A stretch of DNA of 45,270 bases from JBGTIS01 sp041745535 (GTDB lineage Bacteria > Bacteroidota > Bacteroidia > Cytophagales > Cyclobacteriaceae), in assembly GCA_041745535.1 (NCBI GenBank), contig JBGTIS010000083.1:1-45270 (forward strand). Direction: 5' to 3'. Under the pieces are notes generated by a model, which was not told the DNA's origin, did not search any database, and was given only the letters and a program-made list of their open reading frames with translations. Both the position numbers and the translations under genes were made by a program. Below are positions 41,198 through 45,270 of the stretch, piece by piece. Positions within the stretch are counted from its first letter, which is position 1. The number at the start of each line of letters is the position of its first letter.

Positions 41198-41235
41198 ACC
41201 GTATTCCTCATTTCTTATTTGTTTGTACTTAGGCG

Positions 41236-41823
41236 TTGTGTGCTACCTAATAAAAGACAAACAATGAAAAGGATATTATGTGTTCTACTGTTTTTCCTTT
41301 CTACAGTTACAAATGCACAAGAGCTAATTTCAGATAGTTTAGTTTATTCGTTGACTCTAAGGACTATTAATGAATATACAAGAGAAAAAATTAAAATTTT
41401 AAAACAGGTTGAAGTACCATCTCAGTTGTGGGATGAAAATAACAAAGGAGTCAAACTAGGAAATATTTTCAAGGAATCTGATATAGACTTTATAAAAAGC
41501 CAAATAAAAAATCCTGTCATAAGATCTTGGAACACAAAAGAATTCAACCGAAAGCAGAATTTAAAGCTAACAAAACGTGTTAGCGGAGGCTTGCCATTTT
41601 TTGGCTTACACGGTAAGGAAAATTTAATCATTTCCCTTCCTATATTTTCAAAGAGTTTAGATACGGCAGTCATTTATTATCAATCATGGAATAAATTACT
41701 TTTTTATAGACAAGGCTCAGGTGCGGGTTATGTTGCGGTGTGGATTAAAAATCAGAATGGAGAATGGATAATGAATAAAAATGATATGTGGTGGATCACA
41801 AAAAATAAAAAGGCAGCACACAA
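41236..41823. repeat. 13-bp inverted repeat bracketing a cassette-like unit
   Basis: TTGTGTGCTACCT (41236-41248) is complementary to AGGCAGCACACAA (41811-41823) with one mismatch. The left copy is preceded by G, giving GTTGTGTGC; the right one is GCACACAAT. They enclose one small gene. Such matching ends correspond in position to the R' start and R'' end of an integron-type cassette, though GTTGTGTG deviates from the strict GTTRRRY core. Confidence 0.6.
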
Positions 41824-41845
41824 TAAGGCGCAGCCACTAGCCTAG
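41264..41845 (+). CDS. Secreted hypothetical protein in a cassette-like unit
   Basis: A 193-residue protein with a clear signal peptide (MKRILCVLLFFLSTVTNAQ), so the ATG at 41264 is chosen over the upstream in-frame toxin start. The mature part is lysine- and isoleucine-rich (TLRTINEYTREKIKILKQVE, VSGGLPFFGLHGKENLIISL, DTAVIYYQSWNKLLFYRQGS). I recognise no family. The last residues, KKAAHNKAQPLA, are encoded by the right inverted repeat itself, so the original stop may have been lost or the coding end extends into the boundary. Base composition is more AT-rich than the genes on either side, in line with acquisition. Confidence 0.7.
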   Translation: MKRILCVLLFFLSTVTNAQELISDSLVYSLTLRTINEYTREKIKILKQVEVPSQLWDENNKGVKLGNIFKESDIDFIKSQIKNPVIRSWNTKEFNRKQNLKLTKRVSGGLPFFGLHGKENLIISLPIFSKSLDTAVIYYQSWNKLLFYRQGSGAGYVAVWIKNQNGEWIMNKNDMWWITKNKKAAHNKAQPLA

Positions 41846-42029
41846 CAAAATTGCGATTGAGTATTAGGTTCGCCAAGCAAGAAAATTGATATCAGGAAGA
41901 CAAACAAGTCCGGCCAGCGCTGAGCGTTATCTTCCTTCAAGGGCAGGACCTCCATGCCATAATGGCCCTGCCCTGTGCAACCCTTGATAAATAGCATTCC
42001 ATCCGTAAGGAGGAATAGTAGACAGCATG
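41846..42029. repeat. Non-coding spacer with copy C of the 60-bp block (41970-42029)
   Basis: No intact gene is seen. Positions 41970-42029 match 38563-38622 at 45 of 60 bases without gaps, and run directly into recombinase remnant 2. The preceding 120 bp show no motif I can name. Confidence 0.6.
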
Positions 42030-42126
42030 AAATCTAGTAGAACTACCGACAGCGGCCACTGAAATTTATACCCATGTGGCTGCAAGCAGTTTTAAAAATA
42101 TCAACAATTACATAGATTGCCACTAA
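42030..42126 (+). pseudogene. Tyrosine-recombinase C-terminal remnant, copy 2
   Basis: Codons at 42030-42047 read KSSRTT. After a 7-base irregularity another frame (42055-42126) reads ATEIYTHVAASSFKNINNYI and then DCH before a TAA. The reconstruction KSSRTT-TEIYTHV is the hallmark of tyrosine recombinases around the catalytic tyrosine (the Y of IYTHV). The frameshift and missing upstream part make it a pseudogene. It aligns with remnant 1 and leads into the second boundary copy. Confidence 0.75.
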
Positions 42127-42173
42127 TGATGCATAGCAGATAAAGGGTCCACTGTGGACGCAGCGCCCTGTGC

Positions 42174-42196
42174 ATAGTGTACTTTATATGAATGTT
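42174..42196. other. Attachment-site-like boundary, copy 2
   Basis: ATAGTGTACTTTATAT then GAATGTT, 20 of 23 bases identical to 40737-40759. It ends in GTT of GTTGGGC, which fits the integron core-site form GTTRRRY exactly, and the sequence beyond differs from copy 1. Confidence 0.5.
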
Positions 42197-42953
42197 GGGC
42201 GTTATGTGAACGAAACCAAAATGAAAAAAAACTTTTTGAATTACATTTTTCCTGATACATTTATCTATGGCAAAATCAGTAAACCAACTACTCGACTTTG
42301 AAATAGATAAATTAACAGATTCTATTTAAAATCGTATTAGCGGAGACAGTTTTGAAACCCAAGTGGCTTTGCTGAAAAAACAAGAATTGAAAGATGTTAC
42401 TAAAACCAAAGGATGGAACTTCAATTGGCGGACTGAATTAGCCCAAAACGAAAAAGAAGTTTATAAGCTTACGATTATTTCTAATCCTCATATCATACAA
42501 GAATTAACCAGTCTGACTATTAAACCCGATCATGTTTACTTAAACCTGCTAGAAAATGCCCCTTCAATATTGGGAAAGATAAACTTTATGAAGGGGTAGC
42601 TGGCAACTTAGTGGCTTTTGCTTGTAAACTTTCATTCCAGCGAGGAGGGCAAGGATTCGTTTCTTTCCAGGCAAAAACAAAACTGATTAACCATTACGTT
42701 AAAACATTAGGCGCTTATCACTTTGGAGGTCACTTAATGGTGATAGATTCGATAGCAGCTCAAAAATTAATAGACAAATACTTTAAATCATAAGATTATG
42801 GGACTCATAAAAGAACCAAAAGGAGTAGATTTTATTATAAATAGTGAACCTCTAACGAAAGAACAGGAAGAAAAGTTAAGTGAATTTATTGCGAAAAGAA
42901 AGCAGGAAATAGCTGAGATTAAAAAACAGAACCGAGCCGTGAAGGCGCCCAAT
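42194..42953. repeat. Short inverted repeat bracketing the second cassette-like unit
   Basis: GTTGGGCG (42194-42201) and CGCCCAAT (42946-42953) are complementary over seven bases (TTGGGCG). They enclose the GNAT-like pseudogene and the 52-residue ORF, whose last codon is within the right arm. The pattern repeats that of the preceding unit with a different sequence, as expected for cassette-specific R'/R'' ends. Confidence 0.5.
42267..42793 (+). pseudogene. GNAT-like gene broken by a nonsense codon and a frameshift
   Basis: From the ATG at 42267 the frame reads MAKSVNQLLDFEIDKLTDSI, then a TAA (42327-42329), then NRISGDSFETQVALLKKQEL on to YKLTIISNPHIIQELTSLTI and PDHVYLNLLENAP. Near 42557 the reading frame must shift by one base to continue PFNIGKDKLYEGVAGNLVAF, SFQRGGQGFVSFQAKTKL, NHYVKTLGAYHFGGHLMVI, ending KYFKS at 42793. 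The joined product would be about 175 residues. The C-terminal half has the helix, strand and LGA ending of GNAT acetyltransferases. I recall close relatives in other Bacteroidota, often followed by a small ORF; their function is not established to my knowledge. Both lesions could in principle be sequencing errors. Confidence 0.75.
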
Positions 42954-42956
42954 TAA
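42798..42956 (+). CDS. Small acidic/basic helical protein, 52 residues, partner ORF of the GNAT-like gene
   Basis: An intact 52-codon frame starting 4 bp after the GNAT-like stop: MGLIKEPKGVDFIINSEPLT, KEQEEKLSEFIAKRKQEIA, then EIKKQNRAVKAPN. It has no signal peptide. The middle is a charged amphipathic helix and the start is a short conserved-looking segment (GLIKEPKGVDF). Size, tight spacing after a GNAT-type gene and position inside a cassette suggest an antitoxin-like or immunity partner, although in most type II systems with a GNAT toxin the antitoxin comes first. Its persistence while the upstream gene is broken fits that reading but does not prove it. Confidence 0.7.
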   Translation: MGLIKEPKGVDFIINSEPLTKEQEEKLSEFIAKRKQEIAEIKKQNRAVKAPN

Positions 42957-43206
42957 AGCTAGCGGATCGCTGCCCGAAAGCAAGCGGTTTGGGGGTAGAA
43001 AACTATAAATTTAAGTTTTATAATCGGAATCGAATAAAAACAAAAGACACCAACTAGCGCGGAAGTTGCTGACGTGCGGCCCCAGGAACAGACATGATTT
43101 ACAGCAACAAAAAAGTTGGGAGAAAGAATGCCCGGATATGAGTTCCGAGCCAGTGAGGAGAAGTGTCCTGTGAGGACACAGGCCACTTGGGTTGGGGATG
43201 GCCTTC
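42957..43206. other. Intergenic stretch with a perfect hairpin
   Basis: No gene is seen. GTGTCCT (43163-43169) and AGGACAC (43173-43179) form a perfect 7-bp stem with a 3-base loop; a wider alternative pairing joins AAGTGTCC and GGCCACTT. No T run follows on either strand. A GTTGGGA at 43115-43121 is one base from the GTTRRRY core and could be the right end of the second cassette's attC-like site, but I could not fold a convincing attC. Confidence 0.4.
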
Positions 43207-44610
43207 TCAAGCAAAGAAATTCTTGTCTTCTTCAGCCAGATATTGTTTTGCTGCTTTTGTATCTATTTCAATGCCAAGGCCAGGTCTGTCCCAAACATCA
43301 ATTAACCCTCCTTTCACTATTGGATTTGGAAGTCCGGAAATAATATCATACCACCAGGCCGGATTTGCCTGGCAATATTCGAAGGCAATGTAGTTTTCAG
43401 GCATGGCGGCGCCTACCATTACCTGTGCCGCTACGCCGATCAAACCGTCTATCACGCCATGCGGTGCTATTTGAATGCTATGCAAATCCGCATATTCAGC
43501 AATCCATTTCAGTTCAGCAATGCCGCCCACATCTTCCGGGTCTGGACCCAGTATCCTAACGGCATGTTTCTCAATCAGCTCCCTACAATTTTCCCGCAAG
43601 TAGAGCTGCTCTCCGGTATGAATCGGGGTGGTGGTGCTCCTGGTCAATTCAACGTAGTCGTCAGCCAACACATAAGGGGTATAATCGCCGGTAAGCATAT
43701 CTTCACACCACATCAGGTTAAATGGCTCCAGTACATTGGCAAGCCTGATCGCATCAGAAAGAAACATGCCGGGGCCGCAATCAAGTGCCAGACCAATTCC
43801 CTCGCCCAATCCCTCCTTCATGGCGGCCACGCGTTCAACAATTACATTCAATCCGTGTTCGGTCAATGGCCCGCGGCGACCCACATCTTTTGTACTGGCA
43901 GAGGGCGTGGTATTATTATAGGAGAAATTCGGGACACTGCTATCATAATGGCCGTGAAACCCCACTGCCTGCTTTACAATGGTAAATCCCTGTTCAAGTT
44001 TTCTGAAATTTTGCCCCCACTCTATATAATCTTTTGGTTCGGTTCCATTTCTTTGTACGGGCACACTTCCGTTATAACAACGAACCTGATCGCGGATCTT
44101 TCCCCCTAAAAGTTTATAAACAGGCAGACCTGCTAATTTTCCGGCAAGATCCCAGAGCGCGATCTCAATGGCACTCACGGCTGCGCCCCAGGGTTTAAAA
44201 CTGCCCAACCGCCTAATTTTCAACAGAATTCGCGAAACGTTTGTGGGATCTTCACCAATCAGATAGTCCTTATAAAAAAGGACGTAAGGTTTCAGGTAGG
44301 GTTTTGATGTTTCACCCTGCCCATACCCACTGATACCCTGGTCGGTTGTAATCCGAACAATGGCACTGTTTCCCATGATGGCGCATTTCAGATCGGTTAT
44401 CTTCGCGGCAGGTTTTGCCGCGTTGTCAAACGGTGGCGCGATCCGGTAAGGCGAAGCCATAACACCTGTGGAAGCCGCAAAAACTCCGGCAGTAGCAGCC
44501 AGCGTTTGTTTCATGAAAGAACGTCGTTTGTGTGGGAATTCACCTACGCTTTGTCCATTATTCTCCTTCTCATCAAAGTCCGAATTATTAGTTTGATTTT
44601 TGTTTTTCAT
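43207..44610 (-). CDS. Tat-exported enolase-superfamily enzyme (mandelate racemase/muconate lactonizing type)
   Basis: A 467-residue protein. A twin-arginine signal is at residues about 29-50 (HKRRSFMKQTLAATAGVFAA), so the folded enzyme would be moved to the periplasm. The capping domain has VRITTDQGISGYGQGETSKP and the barrel opens with AAVSAIEIALWDLAGKLAGL with PVYKLLGG. Likely metal ligands are Asp in LALDCGPG, Glu in MWCEDM and Glu in HTGEQLYL. IAPHGVIDGLIG carries a likely catalytic histidine, as in acid-sugar dehydratases such as galactonate dehydratase. Substrate cannot be fixed from sequence. It is followed by the degenerate cassette region and has a palindrome in its upstream gap. 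Confidence 0.9.
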   Translation of the reverse strand: MKNKNQTNNSDFDEKENNGQSVGEFPHKRRSFMKQTLAATAGVFAASTGVMASPYRIAPPFDNAAKPAAKITDLKCAIMGNSAIVRITTDQGISGYGQGETSKPYLKPYVLFYKDYLIGEDPTNVSRILLKIRRLGSFKPWGAAVSAIEIALWDLAGKLAGLPVYKLLGGKIRDQVRCYNGSVPVQRNGTEPKDYIEWGQNFRKLEQGFTIVKQAVGFHGHYDSSVPNFSYNNTTPSASTKDVGRRGPLTEHGLNVIVERVAAMKEGLGEGIGLALDCGPGMFLSDAIRLANVLEPFNLMWCEDMLTGDYTPYVLADDYVELTRSTTTPIHTGEQLYLRENCRELIEKHAVRILGPDPEDVGGIAELKWIAEYADLHSIQIAPHGVIDGLIGVAAQVMVGAAMPENYIAFEYCQANPAWWYDIISGLPNPIVKGGLIDVWDRPGLGIEIDTKAAKQYLAEEDKNFFA

Positions 44611-44765
44611 AGGTTAAAATTTGATTGTTGATTAGTTATTAAACTGATCCTTCTCTATTTTTTTTGCGCTTTTTGAGAATCGGAAAATGTCAATTAAGCT
44701 ACTACCGGAAGCTGTTTGTTCAATTTATGCATTTTATCAGAAAACCATAACGGTCTGTATGAAAT

Positions 44766-44784
44766 TTAACCTAAATAAGGTTAA
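44766..44784. promoter_or_regulatory. Palindrome upstream of the enolase-superfamily gene
   Basis: TTAACCT and AGGTTAA flank AAATA in a perfect 7-bp inverted repeat, about 155 bp before the ATG at 44610. Further AGGTTAA half sites occur at 44612 and near 44811. It could be an operator for this gene or for a neighbour; no regulator gene is in view. Confidence 0.4.
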
Positions 44785-44862
44785 CACTTGCTAATGGAGG
44801 AAATATGCAGGTTAATGTAAGTTAAAATAAAAGCCTATCTCACCGTATATGAAATCATCGCC

Positions 44863-45270
44863 TCATTTATTGGAAATCGGGTCTCTTTCCATCGTATTGA
44901 TACTGACTCTGAGATTATAGATTTTACCTCCAAACACATTAGGCTGCCCTTCCGGAAGGATCTTATCCCGTATCAATCCACAAGAAAAATAACCAGGTTG
45001 AATTTTCGTATAGTCTTGCTTAAGTTGAGCCGACAGGATTTCTTTATGATTGTATTGTATGGTGAGTACCCCTTGCTGGGTTAACCGCAACAGCAGATGC
45101 CCCTGATTTTCTGACAAGGACTCACTTTCAAAGCGTTGATCATTTTGCAGGGCAATGCCAATTTTTTGATCGTGGGTGAAAAGATGAAACCGCCCGAAGT
45201 AGTCGCATAAGATGCCATTTTGCTCAATGCCTTCCACATAAGCGGAAATAAACAAGGTATCGGGATTCCA
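44863..45270 (-). CDS. C-terminal part of an unrecognised protein entering from the right edge
   Basis: The frame is open from base 45270 (WNPDTLFISAYVEG) to a stop at 44863, 135 residues, so the true start is outside the window; a TTG at 45255 is not a credible start. The visible part is beta-rich with no membrane segment: GILCDYFGRFHLFTHDQKIG, HLLLRLTQQGVLTIQYNHKE, and the closing VFGGKIYNLRVSINTMER. Strand spacing and the final KIYNLRVS recall concanavalin-like (LamG or DUF1080-type) jelly-roll domains in Bacteroidota secreted proteins, but I cannot confirm it. Confidence 0.7.
   Translation of the reverse strand, partial: WNPDTLFISAYVEGIEQNGILCDYFGRFHLFTHDQKIGIALQNDQRFESESLSENQGHLLLRLTQQGVLTIQYNHKEILSAQLKQDYTKIQPGYFSCGLIRDKILPEGQPNVFGGKIYNLRVSINTMERDPISNK

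Noticed and set aside
41105..41845. A single 246-codon frame starting with the YoeB-like toxin
   Set aside because: Only the first 31 codons match the toxin family; the rest includes a separate signal peptide starting at 41264. The two parts are joined by chance across a cassette boundary.
41816..42200. A classical attC site between the first and second cassette-like units
   Set aside because: The distance is about 380 bp and contains recombinase remnant 2; known attC sites are much shorter, and I could not find paired L'/L'' boxes.
42959..43393. Several overlapping frames of 65-85 codons on both strands around the end of the enolase-superfamily gene
   Set aside because: Mutually overlapping, no motifs, partly antisense to a well-supported gene.
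1..45270. CRISPR arrays, tRNA or rRNA genes, intact transposases
   Set aside because: Reading both strands I saw no regularly spaced direct repeats, no cloverleaf with CCA-type ends, no rRNA signature sequences and no transposase of normal length. A covariance-model scan would be needed to exclude weak RNA genes.

Overview
The window comes from a member of the Bacteroidota, most likely a Cytophagia-like lineage (inference). The signs are two SusC/SusD outer-membrane pairs, a Na+-NQR operon in the Bacteroidota style, lipoproteins with short lipoboxes, candidate promoters of the TAnnTTTG type instead of strong Shine-Dalgarno signals, and moderate GC that drops in a mobile-looking segment near the right end. 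No rRNA, tRNA or CRISPR array was seen.

Positions 1-13,000 are mostly housekeeping genes on the minus strand: the start of an unrecognised secreted protein running off the left edge; a probable guaA, periplasmic-binding-protein, hemL unit; a DUF502 membrane protein; nqrA-B-C-D-E closed by a clean intrinsic terminator, with no nqrF; and a cmk-ispH pair preceded by a 46-residue lipoprotein gene that is easy to miss. Positions 13,300-21,500 are on the plus strand: an ABC-F ATPase overlapping a ligase-associated-type DEXH helicase by one base, then a 1200-residue VCBS/ASPIC-UnbV lipoprotein.

Positions 21,443-33,033 (minus) hold a small lipoprotein, susCD pair 1, a secreted type I phosphodiesterase and susCD pair 2. 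Two terminator-like hairpins divide the block. A TetR regulator is divergent from the second susC, with a near-perfect palindrome between them that is a good operator candidate. Positions 34,000-38,400 carry assorted enzymes: an alpha/beta hydrolase, a GreA-like protein, a phospholipase/carboxylesterase-type hydrolase, an App1-type phosphatase and a LolA-like periplasmic protein.

Positions 38,370-43,206 are the unusual part. A GH13 alpha-amylase lipoprotein is followed by AT-rich DNA with two decayed tyrosine-recombinase 3' ends. Each leads into the same 23-bp boundary, after which the sequences differ. What follows looks like small gene cassettes: a yefM-type antitoxin with three TGTACA-type operator boxes 12 bp apart and a toxin cut off after 31 codons; a secreted hypothetical gene inside a 13-bp inverted repeat; and a broken GNAT-like gene followed by an intact 52-codon ORF. 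The cassette ends are cassette-specific inverted repeats, as expected for integron-type R'/R'' ends. Sequence related to these remnants also lies upstream of the amylase. I read this as a degenerate integron-like cassette region.

The right end holds a Tat-exported enolase-superfamily enzyme and the C-terminal part of a protein entering from beyond the window.
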